A stretch of DNA of 25,898 nucleotides from Alectryocaccomicrobium faecavium (GTDB taxonomy: Bacteria; Bacillota; Clostridia; Christensenellales; Aristaeellaceae), in NCBI GenBank assembly GCA_018713425.1, contig DVOT01000133.1, positions 1 through 25,898 of the forward strand, read 5' to 3'. The translations under genes and the position numbers were made by a program. This document shows, piece by piece, positions 7,992-15,887 of the stretch (position 1 is its first letter; every line of letters begins with the position of its first letter). Under the pieces are notes generated by a model. It had not been told where the DNA came from and did no database searches. It saw nothing but the letters and a program-made list of their open reading frames with translations.

Positions 7992-8356
7992 CCAGATTCC
8001 TCCCTTTCGATTTGTTGAATCAATGCTTCCAGCATCGCAAGCCCGTCATCTTGCTCATGCGTGCGCAGGCAAACCGCCATGCGGCCCCGCGCGGCGCGCA
8101 CAAGCGCGGGAAACTGGCTATCCCTGTGCGCGGTTTGCTTGAGCAGCGCCAAGTAGACGCGCTGCGTTTCCGGCGGATAACCGGTGATGGGCGAAAGCGC
8201 GTATAAGCCGCCAGCGCGCGCTTCCTGCGCAAAGCCCGGCACGGGCGCGCCGCAGCGGGTGACGAAGAGCGCATCCTTGCGATCGAGCTTGAGCACGGCC
8301 TCCTCGCCCAAGGCTTGCCGGGCTTGATCGCGCCAAAATGCCAAGCTACCGCCCAT
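7988..8356 (-). CDS. Small conserved-looking protein of unknown function
   Basis: I do not recognise this family. The 122-residue product starting MGGSLAFWRDQARQALGEEA is soluble, has no signal peptide or membrane segment, and ends in a charged helix-like tail (LEALIQQIEREESG). An internal KDALFVTRCGAPVP segment looks structured. The ATG at 8356 overlaps the end of the NAD(P)HX dehydratase gene; a TTG just after that stop and an in-frame ATG six codons upstream are alternatives. No strong ribosome binding site is visible, so translation by coupling is likely. Its stop overlaps the next start. Tight packing in the operon is the main reason to call it real. Confidence 0.65.
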   Translation of the reverse strand: MGGSLAFWRDQARQALGEEAVLKLDRKDALFVTRCGAPVPGFAQEARAGGLYALSPITGYPPETQRVYLALLKQTAHRDSQFPALVRAARGRMAVCLRTHEQDDGLAMLEALIQQIEREESG

Positions 8357-9191
8357 ACAGTTCCCGGAACACATCCGATAGCGCGTCTACCGTGTCTTGC
8401 GGGGTCATGGAAACGATGCCATAACGCTCCGCCGCGCGTTCGCCCGCCCGGCCGTGGATCTCGCTCGCCATCCAGGCGGCGGTCTCCGGCGGATACCCCT
8501 GCGCCAACAGCGCGCCGAGCACGCCGGCAAGCGCGTCGCCGCTACCGCCCTTGGCCATGCCCACGCTGCCGCTACCGCTAACCCAATCGCGTTCGCCCGC
8601 GATGTAGCTGTCCGCGCCCTTGAGCAGGGCTACAGGGCCGAGTGCATGGAGCGCGCGCGCGTCTTCCAGGCAGGAATGGGCGCTCCGTCCCAGCAGGCGG
8701 GCGGCTTCTCCCGGATGCGGCGTAATTACGTGGCGCGGCCGCAAAAGTGCGCGCAAAGCATCATCCCGCGCGATGTGGTTGAGCGCGTCCGCGTCCACAG
8801 CGGCGGGCAGGCCGCAGGATAGCGCCCAGCGCACGACGCCCGCGCACGCGCGCAGGGATAGCCCACAGCCAATGGCCAGCGCGGTTTTGCCCGCGAGCGC
8901 GCCCTCCAGGATGGGAATCGCGCCCTCCGCAATGGCGCCATCCTCTTCCGGCAAGGGCAGACACATGGCGCAGGGCTGCGCGATCTGCAAGATGGGCAGC
9001 AGGGATTGCGGGCAAGCCACGGTCGTGAGCCCCACGCCGGAGCGCAGCGCGGCGGCAGTGGCGATCAGCGCCGCGCCCGCCATGCCGCGCGAACCCGCGA
9101 TGATGAGCAGGTGGCCGAAATCGTTCTTATGCGCGGCGCGCGGACGGGGCAAAAGCGCAGCGCGCACGTCGTCCATGGTGACAGTATGCAT
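8346..9191 (-). CDS. nnrD: ADP-dependent NAD(P)HX dehydratase
   Basis: A 281-residue ribokinase-like-fold repair enzyme that dehydrates damaged hydrated NAD(P)H back to NAD(P)H using ADP (or ATP). Diagnostic motifs: HLLIIAGSRGMAGAALIATA near the N-terminus (27-46), VITPHPGEAARLLG (155-168) and AKGGSGDALAGVLGALLAQG (213-232) with the catalytic-region Asp219. In many bacteria this domain is fused behind the NnrE epimerase domain; here only the dehydratase is present. The frame stays open upstream through acpS, but the ATG at 9191 (TGATG with the acpS stop) gives the correct family N-terminus and has GGAGGG just before it. Operon order acpS-nnrD is common in Bacillota. Confidence 0.93.
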   Translation of the reverse strand: MHTVTMDDVRAALLPRPRAAHKNDFGHLLIIAGSRGMAGAALIATAAALRSGVGLTTVACPQSLLPILQIAQPCAMCLPLPEEDGAIAEGAIPILEGALAGKTALAIGCGLSLRACAGVVRWALSCGLPAAVDADALNHIARDDALRALLRPRHVITPHPGEAARLLGRSAHSCLEDARALHALGPVALLKGADSYIAGERDWVSGSGSVGMAKGGSGDALAGVLGALLAQGYPPETAAWMASEIHGRAGERAAERYGIVSMTPQDTVDALSDVFRELYGR

Positions 9192-9556
9192 CAATTTCCC
9201 TCCAATATTGCCACGGCGGCGGCCATATCGCCGGTGTGCGTGATGGAAAGATGGATGGTTTCGCCGCCCAGCGCTTGCATGCGTTCCAGCGCCTTGCCCG
9301 AAAGCGCGCACAGGGGCTTGCCCAGCGCGTCCACCCTCACTTCGATGGCCGCGGGGCCAAACCCGCGAAAGCCCGTGCCCAACGCCTTGACCACGGCTTC
9401 TTTGGCCGCAAAAATGCCCGCGGCGGTCTGCGCGCCGCGCTCGTCGATGCGCGCGTTTTCCGCTGGCGTAAAAATGCGCGCGCGAAAGTGCGGCTTTTCG
9501 CAAGCCTTCGCAATGCGGCCAATTTCTACCAAATCGAGGCCCAATCCAAGCACCAT
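9191..9556 (-). CDS. acpS: Holo-[acyl-carrier-protein] synthase
   Basis: A 121-residue phosphopantetheinyl transferase that converts apo-ACP to holo-ACP with coenzyme A in fatty-acid synthesis. The signature is complete: LGLDLVEIGRI with Asp8, RIFTPAEN, and GIFAAKEAVVKALGTG with Glu53; Asp8 and Glu53 are the Mg ligands. The C-terminal LSITHTGDMAAAVAI strand is also standard. Length is normal for the family. It is the first gene of a four-gene minus-strand operon and its stop shares one base with the nnrD start. AGGGG-type ribosome binding site about 10 bp upstream. Confidence 0.95.
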   Translation of the reverse strand: MVLGLGLDLVEIGRIAKACEKPHFRARIFTPAENARIDERGAQTAAGIFAAKEAVVKALGTGFRGFGPAAIEVRVDALGKPLCALSGKALERMQALGGETIHLSITHTGDMAAAVAILEGN

Positions 9557-9587
9557 GCGCGTTTTTCCCCTTCCCGCATTTTCCTAT

Positions 9588-9617
9588 ATTATAGCACGCG
9601 CGACACAAATCGCGCAA
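9588..9617 (-). promoter_or_regulatory. Promoter of the acpS operon
   Basis: On the minus strand: -10 TATAAT (9588-9593) with TGC immediately upstream (extended -10), and a weak -35 TTGCGC (9612-9617) at an 18-bp spacing. About 32 bp from the -10 box to the acpS ATG. Confidence 0.65.
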
Positions 9618-9636
9618 AGGATTTTCATTCGAAGGC

Positions 9637-9665
9637 TTGTAAAACTTGCGAAATACTATTATAAT
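9637..9665 (+). promoter_or_regulatory. Promoter of the moxR operon
   Basis: -35 TTGTAA (9637-9642) and -10 TATAAT (9660-9665) with a 17-bp spacer. Divergent from the acpS promoter; the two -35 boxes are about 20 bp apart. Confidence 0.65.
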
Positions 9666-9694
9666 ATCATCTGGGCGCATTCGCCGCTGACGCT

Positions 9695-9726
9695 GCGCGC
9701 CCGGCATATGCAATATCGGGCCGCGC
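9695..9726 (+). other. GC-rich hairpin in the moxR leader
   Basis: GCGCGCCCG (9695-9703) pairs with CGGGCCGCGC (9717-9726) with a single bulge; the loop contains the self-complementary GCATATGC. It lies in the leader between promoter and moxR start. No T-run follows. A regulatory role is speculative. Confidence 0.3.
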
Positions 9727-9760
9727 GCCCGTGAAAACCAATGGCAAGAGGAGAAAACAC

Positions 9761-10705
9761 ATGCAGGCTACGCAACGCGTCGCACAGGCGCTCACCCGCA
9801 ACATCGGCAAGGTTGTGATCGGCAAGGAAACCGCCATTGAACTGATGCTCAACGCCATCTTGTGCAAAGGGCACGTGTTGATCGAAGACGTGCCCGGTGT
9901 GGGCAAAACCACGCTGGCCAGCGCGTTGGCGCGTTCGCTGGATTGTTCGTTCAAGCGCATTCAGTTCACGCCAGACATCACGCCCAGCGACATCACAGGC
10001 TTTTCCGTGGTGAATTTCAAAACCGGCGAGCTGGAATACAAGCAGGGCCTGGTGATGAGCCAGATCGTGCTGGCGGACGAGATCAACCGCACGTCGCCCA
10101 AAACGCAATCCAGCCTTCTGGAAGTAATGGAGGAAGGGCAGGTGACGGTCGACGGCGTGACCTACCGCATGCCCGCGCCTTTCATCGTGCTGGCCACGCA
10201 GAACCCCGTGGATTTTGTGGGCACCTATCCGCTGCCGGAAGCGCAGTTGGATCGCTTCTTTATGAAAATTTCCATCGGTTATCCCACGGCGGAAGAAGAG
10301 GCCGCCATTCTGGAGCGCCAGGCCACGGGCCAACGTCCCATCGAGGATTTGCGCGCCATCTGCACCGGGGAAGACATCGTGGCCTTGCAAGGGCAGGTCA
10401 ATTCCGTGTACGCCTCTCCCGAGGTGCGCGCCTATATCGCGCGCATTTGCCAGGCCTCGCGCAAGCACGCGGCCTTGCAACTGGGCATTTCCACGCGCGG
10501 CGCGATTTTCCTTTTGCGCAGCGCACAAGCGTGCGCGCTGCTGGCCGGACGCGATTATGTGATCCCGGAAGACGTGCAAAAAATGGCCGCGCCGGTGCTC
10601 GCGCACCGCATCCAGCTCAGTCCTGAGGCGCGCATGCGCAATATGACGCCGGAACGCGCGCTTTCCAGCGTGATGAGCGGCGTGCAGGTGCCGGTAAAGG
10701 TATAG
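9761..10705 (+). CDS. MoxR-family AAA+ ATPase
   Basis: A 314-residue cytoplasmic AAA+ ATPase. Walker A is VPGVGKTTLASALA (Lys49, Thr50), Walker B is VLADEINR (Asp106-Glu107), and SSLLEVMEEGQVTVDG and FIVLATQNPVDFVGTYPLPE are hallmark MoxR segments. A lid domain with ISTRGAIFLLRSAQACALLA follows. Family members act as chaperone-like ATPases, usually with the DUF58 and VWA proteins encoded next door. A GTG 30 bp upstream is in frame, but the ATG at 9761 has AGAGGAG 7 bp before it and is preferred. First gene of a MoxR-DUF58-transglutaminase operon; the next gene starts 4 bp after its stop. Confidence 0.93.
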   Translation: MQATQRVAQALTRNIGKVVIGKETAIELMLNAILCKGHVLIEDVPGVGKTTLASALARSLDCSFKRIQFTPDITPSDITGFSVVNFKTGELEYKQGLVMSQIVLADEINRTSPKTQSSLLEVMEEGQVTVDGVTYRMPAPFIVLATQNPVDFVGTYPLPEAQLDRFFMKISIGYPTAEEEAAILERQATGQRPIEDLRAICTGEDIVALQGQVNSVYASPEVRAYIARICQASRKHAALQLGISTRGAIFLLRSAQACALLAGRDYVIPEDVQKMAAPVLAHRIQLSPEARMRNMTPERALSSVMSGVQVPVKV

Positions 10706-10709
10706 GGCC

Positions 10710-11876
10710 ATGCATGCGAGAACGGCCTTGTTTGCGCTCGCGGCGGCGACGCTTTTGGTTTCGGCGCTGTCCACGGGCGCGGGCATTTATTATCTGCTCT
10801 TCTTTTTGCTGGCCGCGTTGTTTTTGTTGGCGGCGTGCAGCGTGCTGCTCACGGCGTTTTCCCTGAAAGTGGATGTAAAGGGCGTGCGCGCACGCGCCAT
10901 GCGCGGCGAAAACATTCCTCTAATCGTAACCGCGCGGCACATGTGCCCGCTACCGGTGGCGGATGTGAAGCTGATCTTCGCCATGCCGGAGGACGATTTG
11001 GGCGCGAACACCATCACAGCGTTTTTGCCGCCGTTTGCCCGGCGCGAGTTCCGCTTTGTAATGCGCTGCCCGCACCGGGGCGTATATGAAACGGGCATGG
11101 AACGCGCCGTGATTTCGGATGTGTTCGGCCTCATCGAATTGCGCCGCCGCCTGCGCGGGCAGAAAGTGAAGGTGGAAGTGCTGCCGCGCGTGCGCGAACT
11201 GGCGGCGCTGGAACTGCGCGCGGGTGAAACGGGGCCGGAATCCCGCAGCCGCGCGGCGGAGGACGCGAGCTCGCCTTCCGGCGTGCGCGCCTGGCAGGAC
11301 GGCGATGTGCTCAAAAAAGTGCACTGGAAGCTCACCATGCGCAGGCGGGAAATCCTCGTGCGCACCTATGAAGAATCGGCCCGGCCCGATACTCTGATTT
11401 TGCCGGATCTGTCGCCGATCAACGCGCTGAAGGATCAGGCGCTTTCCATTGAGGATTGTGTGTGCGAAATTTGCCTGGGCGCCGCGCGCGCGCAGCTCAT
11501 GGCCAACGACCCCGTAAGCATGCCTCTCACCAGCGCCGCGCCCTCGGAACTTTCGGGCCGCTCCATCGCGGAAGCGGCTGGCTTTCAAACGGCGTTGGCG
11601 CGCGTGCAGTTCGATAGCCCCTATTCTTATGAACAAGTGCTTTTGAGCATGTCGCGCCGCATGCAGCGCACGGGCGGCGTGGTGCTCGTGACCCCGCGGC
11701 TGACCATGCGCATTGCGGACGCGGCGGTGCGCATGCGGCAAATGGGCATGACGGTAAACGTATTCTGGATTTCGGACGCGCAGCGCGACGAAGCGCTTGC
11801 GCTCACCGCGCGGCTCAAGCTGGCTGGCGTGGGCGCGCGCGTGATCAATCCATGGACGGCGGAGGAATCGGCATGA
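10710..11876 (+). CDS. DUF58 domain protein, membrane-anchored
   Basis: A 388-residue protein with two closely spaced hydrophobic segments at the N-terminus (about 5-50: ALFALAAATLLVSALS and YYLLFFLLAALFLLAACSVL), then a soluble region. The DUF58 core motif is SGVRAWQDGDVLKKVHWKLT, followed by RREILVRTYEE. Family proteins almost always sit beside MoxR ATPases and transglutaminase-like proteins, as here. Molecular function is not established; an envelope-related assembly or stress role is the usual suggestion. The start ATG follows the moxR stop by 4 bp with only a weak site. Its TGA overlaps the next ATG (ATGA). Confidence 0.88.
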   Translation: MHARTALFALAAATLLVSALSTGAGIYYLLFFLLAALFLLAACSVLLTAFSLKVDVKGVRARAMRGENIPLIVTARHMCPLPVADVKLIFAMPEDDLGANTITAFLPPFARREFRFVMRCPHRGVYETGMERAVISDVFGLIELRRRLRGQKVKVEVLPRVRELAALELRAGETGPESRSRAAEDASSPSGVRAWQDGDVLKKVHWKLTMRRREILVRTYEESARPDTLILPDLSPINALKDQALSIEDCVCEICLGAARAQLMANDPVSMPLTSAAPSELSGRSIAEAAGFQTALARVQFDSPYSYEQVLLSMSRRMQRTGGVVLVTPRLTMRIADAAVRMRQMGMTVNVFWISDAQRDEALALTARLKLAGVGARVINPWTAEESA

Positions 11877-14173
11877 ACATACGCGCGAAAAAGCCCCTGG
11901 AGCTTGCGGCAACCGCGCTGGCCGCGGCGCTGTTCGCCGGTTCCGTGGCGCACATCGCCGCGCGCGCGTTGGGCATATCCATTGGCGCGGCGCAACTGTA
12001 TCTGGCGGCGGCGTGCGCGAGCGTACCCGTGGCCGCGTGTTATTTTCACAAATGGGCGGGCCTCGCCGCGTGCCTGGCAGGCCTTGCCGCGCTAGCGTTT
12101 CTATTCCGCGCGGAAGCGGCCAGCGCGCTGAGCGCTTTGACCGCCGCAACGCCCGCGCTGAGCGATTGGGGCCCGTTTGCGGCGGGCGCTGGCAGCGCCG
12201 TACTGGCTTTGCTCACGTTTGCGCTGTGCCGTTCGCGCGGCGGCGCTTATCCCGCGTTCGCGCTGCTCGCGGTCGTGCTGGTGATGGCCTGGGAACTGGA
12301 CGCGGATTTTTCGCTTTGGCGGGCGTTCCCCGCGCTGATAGCGCTCTGCGCCATGCTGGCGGGCAGTGCGAATGGTTCCGCGGGCCTGTTGCGCGCGTTG
12401 CTACCATCCGCGCTGATCGCGGCGCTACTGGCGACCCTGCTCGTGCCCAGCGGGCGCGTAGTGTATCCGCCGCTGGAGCAGGCCGCGCAAACCGCGCGCG
12501 CGATCTTTGAGGATTATTTCCGCTTTACGCATTCGCGCGTGGCGTATTCTTTGTATATGGATGGATATAAACCGCTGGGCGAGGCGCTCGGCGGCCCGGC
12601 CACGCCGGATAGCGAAGTGGTGATGCGCGTGGAAAGCGAGGAAGACGTGCTGTATCTGCGCGGCTCCATTCGCGATACGTATACCGGCGCGGCTTGGACG
12701 GACGATTCGGTGAAAAGCCGGTATCTGTTTATCGACCCCATCCGCCTGGGCGTGCGCGCCGAAATCTTCGAAACCCATCCAGAAAACGCCGCCGCGTTCC
12801 GCGAGGTGCAGGCGAGCATTGAGTTTTTGGATGAAGGCACCAGCACGCTCTTTGTGCCGCACCGGGTGACGGACATCGAAGCGCCGGTTTCCATGGCCAT
12901 CTATTTCAATACGGCGGGCGAAGTCTTCCTGCCGCGCGATGTGGAGGCGGGCGACGCCTATTCGTTCACCGCGCTGGCGCCAGAGGATGAGGCAGTGCTC
13001 GCGCCGCTTTCGGGCGTGACCGCGCTGGAAGAGGCTGAGCCGGCTTATACGCAACTGCCCGCGTCGGTGGACGCGCGCGTGTATGAGTTGGCCGCCAGCA
13101 TCACCGCCGGCGCGCAAACCGATTACGCGAAAGCGGCCGCCATCCGCGATTACCTGCAGGCCAATTACGCGTACACGCTTGAAGGCGCGTATGTCGATCC
13201 CAGTCAGGACTTCGTTTCGGCCTTTTTGTTCGATTTGCGAGAAGGCTACTGCACGTATTTCGCCAGCGCCATGGCGGTGCTCGCGCGCGCGGCCGGGCTG
13301 CAATCCCGCTATGTGGAGGGCTATCGCGTTTCGCCAGAAGGCGGCGTAGCGCTGGTGACGGGCCTGGACGCGCACGCTTGGGCAGAGGTGTACGTCGCGG
13401 GGCTGGGTTGGCTGGTGTTTGAAGCCACGCCCGGCGGCGGTGATCCCTCGGAGGGCAATGGCGCGCCAGAAGGCGGCGAATGGATGGAACAGGAGCCTAC
13501 GCCCACGCCTACACCAGCGGGCGGAGTAGGCATTCCCACGCCCACGCCAGATTCGGGCGCAAACGCGCCTACGCCCACCCCGTCGCCCACGCTGCCGTCT
13601 AGCGCGGAGGGCAGCACGCCTTCCCCTTCTCCCGGCACGGCGGGCAACACGCCCACGCCTCCGCCATCCGCTTTGGACACGCCCACTCCCCCACCGCCGG
13701 ATAGCGAAAACGATGCGCCGTCCGAACCGCCCAATCTTACCTGGCTATGGTGGTTGTTGAGCATTCTGGCGCTCCTGGCGCTGGCGGCATTCGGCTTGTG
13801 GCGCAGGCTGCGGAGCAGCGAACCGGCGCTGGTGGCCGCCTCCGTGCGCGATAAGGATGTGAAATTGCTCGTCTGGTACCGCGCGCTGCTGGGCGTGTTT
13901 GCCGCCGAGGGCCAATTCCCGGATAGCGGCGAGTCCCCCGCGCAGTTTGCGCACCGCATGCGCGCAGCGGGGCTGGCGACAGAGACGTTCGAACGCTTTG
14001 CCGCCGCGGTGATGGCGGCGCGCTATGCGGGCAAAAGCGCAAACGGCGAGCAACTGGAATGGGCCGCGCAGGCTTATGCGGAATTGCTGGGCCAGCTGCG
14101 CCCCCGCGAACGCGCACGCTATATCCGCGCGCGGTTGTTACACGGTCTGGGCGATCTTTCGCACATTCCATGA
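11873..14173 (+). CDS. Transglutaminase-like membrane protein, TgpA type
   Basis: A 766-residue protein. The N-terminal ~200 residues hold several hydrophobic segments, followed by an extracytoplasmic region and a transglutaminase-like domain: Cys460 (EGYCTYFASAMAVLARAAGL), His501 (LDAHAWAEVY) and Glu517 (WLVFEATPGG) in the third catalytic position, where Asp is classic. A Pro/Thr/Ser-rich linker (about 535-620, many PTPTP units) leads to a membrane segment (WLWWLLSILALLALAAFGLW) and a cytoplasmic DUF4129-like tail. The start chosen is the ATG at 11873, with GGAGG 7 bp upstream; an in-frame ATG 21 bp earlier lacks a site. Last gene of the MoxR operon. The family is thought to act on envelope proteins or peptides; the substrate is unknown. 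Confidence 0.9.
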   Translation: MNIRAKKPLELAATALAAALFAGSVAHIAARALGISIGAAQLYLAAACASVPVAACYFHKWAGLAACLAGLAALAFLFRAEAASALSALTAATPALSDWGPFAAGAGSAVLALLTFALCRSRGGAYPAFALLAVVLVMAWELDADFSLWRAFPALIALCAMLAGSANGSAGLLRALLPSALIAALLATLLVPSGRVVYPPLEQAAQTARAIFEDYFRFTHSRVAYSLYMDGYKPLGEALGGPATPDSEVVMRVESEEDVLYLRGSIRDTYTGAAWTDDSVKSRYLFIDPIRLGVRAEIFETHPENAAAFREVQASIEFLDEGTSTLFVPHRVTDIEAPVSMAIYFNTAGEVFLPRDVEAGDAYSFTALAPEDEAVLAPLSGVTALEEAEPAYTQLPASVDARVYELAASITAGAQTDYAKAAAIRDYLQANYAYTLEGAYVDPSQDFVSAFLFDLREGYCTYFASAMAVLARAAGLQSRYVEGYRVSPEGGVALVTGLDAHAWAEVYVAGLGWLVFEATPGGGDPSEGNGAPEGGEWMEQEPTPTPTPAGGVGIPTPTPDSGANAPTPTPSPTLPSSAEGSTPSPSPGTAGNTPTPPPSALDTPTPPPPDSENDAPSEPPNLTWLWWLLSILALLALAAFGLWRRLRSSEPALVAASVRDKDVKLLVWYRALLGVFAAEGQFPDSGESPAQFAHRMRAAGLATETFERFAAAVMAARYAGKSANGEQLEWAAQAYAELLGQLRPRERARYIRARLLHGLGDLSHIP

Positions 14174-14191
14174 TACGCGCCCAAACAAATA

Positions 14192-14234
14192 AGAAAGCCT
14201 GGTTGACCGTCGCACACGGTCAGCCAGGCTTTCT
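14192..14234. terminator. Bidirectional terminator between convergent operons
   Basis: A 19-bp stem with one G-T wobble: 14192-14210 (AGAAAGCCTGGTTGACCGT) against 14216-14234 (ACGGTCAGCCAGGCTTTCT), loop of 5 nt. The stem ends in a short A/T run on each side, so it can serve both the plus-strand MoxR operon and the minus-strand serine hydrolase gene. Confidence 0.85.
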
Positions 14235-14255
14235 GCCTGCGGTGAAAACTTTGGT

Positions 14256-15725
14256 TCAATCGCCACTCAAGTGGCCGGTCATCCAGCCCTCATATTCGTC
14301 CAGAAAATCTTCCGCCGCTTTTACCATGCGCACGCCCACCAGCGTTTCATCCACAAAGCCAAAGGTGATCGTAAGGCCGCCAAAATACCGGTCGATGATC
14401 TGCACCTGCAGTTGCAGCTTTTGCGGCTCAATCCAACCTGCGGAGGCCGCGCAATCGTAGCGGAAATCCGTCAATTCATGCACATTCCCGTATTCATCCG
14501 AGTAGCCGCGCTGCGGGAATTTGCCATAGAGATTGCGCTGCATGCCAAATTCCAGGCGCTGTTCGCCCTGCGCGTTCCAATAGTGGAAGCAGGCCGCGCC
14601 ATCTTCGCCAAATTCCAGCGAAAAGCGCGTGATGCCCATGGGATTTTCTTCGCAGAGATAGGTTTTGCCCTGCACGGCGGCGGCAAAGGGCGAGGCGGCG
14701 GCGCCGTGCGCCACGCGCAGGGAAAGCGGCTGGTCCAAATCAAAGGATTCCGCCTGAGTAGACTGACCGGAGAGCGCGGGCACGAGGATATCGAAAACCG
14801 CGCCGAAGATGGTGGCGCCAGCCTGCTCACGGTTGATCTGGTTATCGCCTGTGCAGACGAAGATGAAGTCCTTTTCCGGCAGGCAAATGGCGAATTGGCA
14901 GCCCATGCCATTGAAGGCAAAGCCGTTCTGTTCGGTTTTCCAGATCTGATAGCCATACCCCCACGCGTCGTGGGCGTTGTGGCCCGTGAAATCGTTGGTG
15001 GTCTGGCAAGCGGTGGCGGCCTGCAGGAATTCGCGGCTTAAGATCTGCTCGCCTTCCCATGCGCCCAAGTTCATCACAAAGCGGGCAAAGGCCGCCAACG
15101 CGCGCGGCGTGCAGATCAGGGCGGAATCGCCCCAGGCGGTTCCATCCGGCGTTTTGAGCATATGCGCGGATTCGAACCCGCCCAAGCGATTGAGCACGCG
15201 GCTTTTGAGGTATTCCAAAAGAGGCATGCCGCTCAGGCGCTCAACCAACGCGCCGAGGATGTAAGAACCCGTGGAATCGTAATCGAACAGCGCGCCCGCG
15301 GGCTTGACTGGCTGGTGCGAAAAATAGAACGCGGTGCGATCCACAACGCCCGGCTGGAGCCAATATACGCCGGAAAAGCAAGTGGACATCATCAGCATAT
15401 GCCGCACGGTTTGCTTTTGCAAAAGGGGCGGCACGCTTTCGGGCAGTTTATCCGAAAAAAAACGGACGATGGGATCGTCGAGCGACAGTTTTCCCTCCTG
15501 GCAGAGAAAGCCAATGGCAATGGCGACAAACGATTTGGTGACGGAATACATCCGGTGCGGCGTTTGCGCGGTGAAGGGCGCCCAGTATTTTTCAAAGAAA
15601 ATTTCCTCGCCGCGCATCATGAGCACGCTGTGCATGCGCATTTCTTTCTTCTCCAGCACCTGCATGAATTGCGCAAGGGCCTCCACGGGAAAGGCCACAC
15701 GCTCCGGTGTGGCATGCTTGATCAT
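14256..15725 (-). CDS. Beta-lactamase-like serine hydrolase (class C fold)
   Basis: A 489-residue penicillin-binding-protein/beta-lactamase-fold hydrolase. The catalytic Ser-x-x-Lys is Ser61-Val-Thr-Lys64 in RMYSVTKSFVAIAIGFL, and the second motif is Tyr149-Asp-Ser151 in FDYDSTGSYILGALVERLSG. GMGCQFAICLPEKDFIFVCT is in the place of the third motif strand. A C-terminal extension of about 150 residues follows. No signal peptide is visible, so it is probably cytoplasmic. Family members include esterases, amidases and D-aminopeptidases; resistance should not be assumed. A longer frame to 15782 exists, but the ATG at 15725 has AGGAGG upstream, and the predicted promoter lies downstream of the longer start. 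It is divergent from a membrane AraC regulator. Confidence 0.85.
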   Translation of the reverse strand: MIKHATPERVAFPVEALAQFMQVLEKKEMRMHSVLMMRGEEIFFEKYWAPFTAQTPHRMYSVTKSFVAIAIGFLCQEGKLSLDDPIVRFFSDKLPESVPPLLQKQTVRHMLMMSTCFSGVYWLQPGVVDRTAFYFSHQPVKPAGALFDYDSTGSYILGALVERLSGMPLLEYLKSRVLNRLGGFESAHMLKTPDGTAWGDSALICTPRALAAFARFVMNLGAWEGEQILSREFLQAATACQTTNDFTGHNAHDAWGYGYQIWKTEQNGFAFNGMGCQFAICLPEKDFIFVCTGDNQINREQAGATIFGAVFDILVPALSGQSTQAESFDLDQPLSLRVAHGAAASPFAAAVQGKTYLCEENPMGITRFSLEFGEDGAACFHYWNAQGEQRLEFGMQRNLYGKFPQRGYSDEYGNVHELTDFRYDCAASAGWIEPQKLQLQVQIIDRYFGGLTITFGFVDETLVGVRMVKAAEDFLDEYEGWMTGHLSGD

Positions 15726-15763
15726 GGAAGAACCGCCTCCTAATATGGATTCTAGGTAGCCAT

Positions 15764-15792
15764 ATTTTACAATGAAGAGCACAAACTGTCAA
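15764..15792 (-). promoter_or_regulatory. Promoter of the serine hydrolase gene
   Basis: Minus strand: perfect -35 TTGACA (15787-15792) and -10 TAAAAT (15764-15769, 5 of 6) with a 17-bp spacer. The -35 box is one half of a perfect palindrome whose other half is a candidate -35 box for the opposite strand. Confidence 0.75.
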
Positions 15793-15798
15793 TTGACA
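15787..15798. promoter_or_regulatory. Perfect 12-bp palindrome made of two back-to-back -35 boxes
   Basis: TGTCAATTGACA is a perfect palindrome in the divergent intergenic region. Each half reads TTGACA on its own strand, so it can be both a dimer-binding operator and the shared -35 zone of the two divergent promoters. Confidence 0.6.
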
Positions 15799-15822
15799 AA
15801 ATGCAGACGGGTGTGCAATATT
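15793..15822 (+). promoter_or_regulatory. Possible promoter of the second AraC regulator gene
   Basis: TTGACA (15793-15798) is followed, 18 bp later, by AATATT (15817-15822) with TGC just before it (extended -10 arrangement). The -10 match is poor, so the promoter may need an activator. Confidence 0.4.
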
Positions 15823-15887
15823 AAGGATAAAATGGGCAGGAATTTTCAGCTGGAGTGTGAATAGATACCATAGCGCGGGAGGATGAC

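Noticed and set aside
8346..9713. Single 455-residue minus-strand protein
   Set aside because: The NnrD family N-terminus begins at 9191 with its own ribosome binding site; the upstream part is out-of-frame acpS and promoter sequence.
13490..13735. CCCACGCC-type repeats considered as a CRISPR or mobile repeat
   Set aside because: They are in frame and encode the Pro-Thr linker of the transglutaminase-like protein; there are no regular spacers.
14256..15725. Serine hydrolase as an antibiotic-resistance beta-lactamase
   Set aside because: The Ser-x-x-Lys and Tyr motifs define only the fold; there is no signal peptide and the family is mostly esterases and peptidases.
15726..15782. Longer start for the serine hydrolase at 15782
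   Set aside because: It lies upstream of the predicted -10 box, and AGGAGG serves the ATG at 15725.
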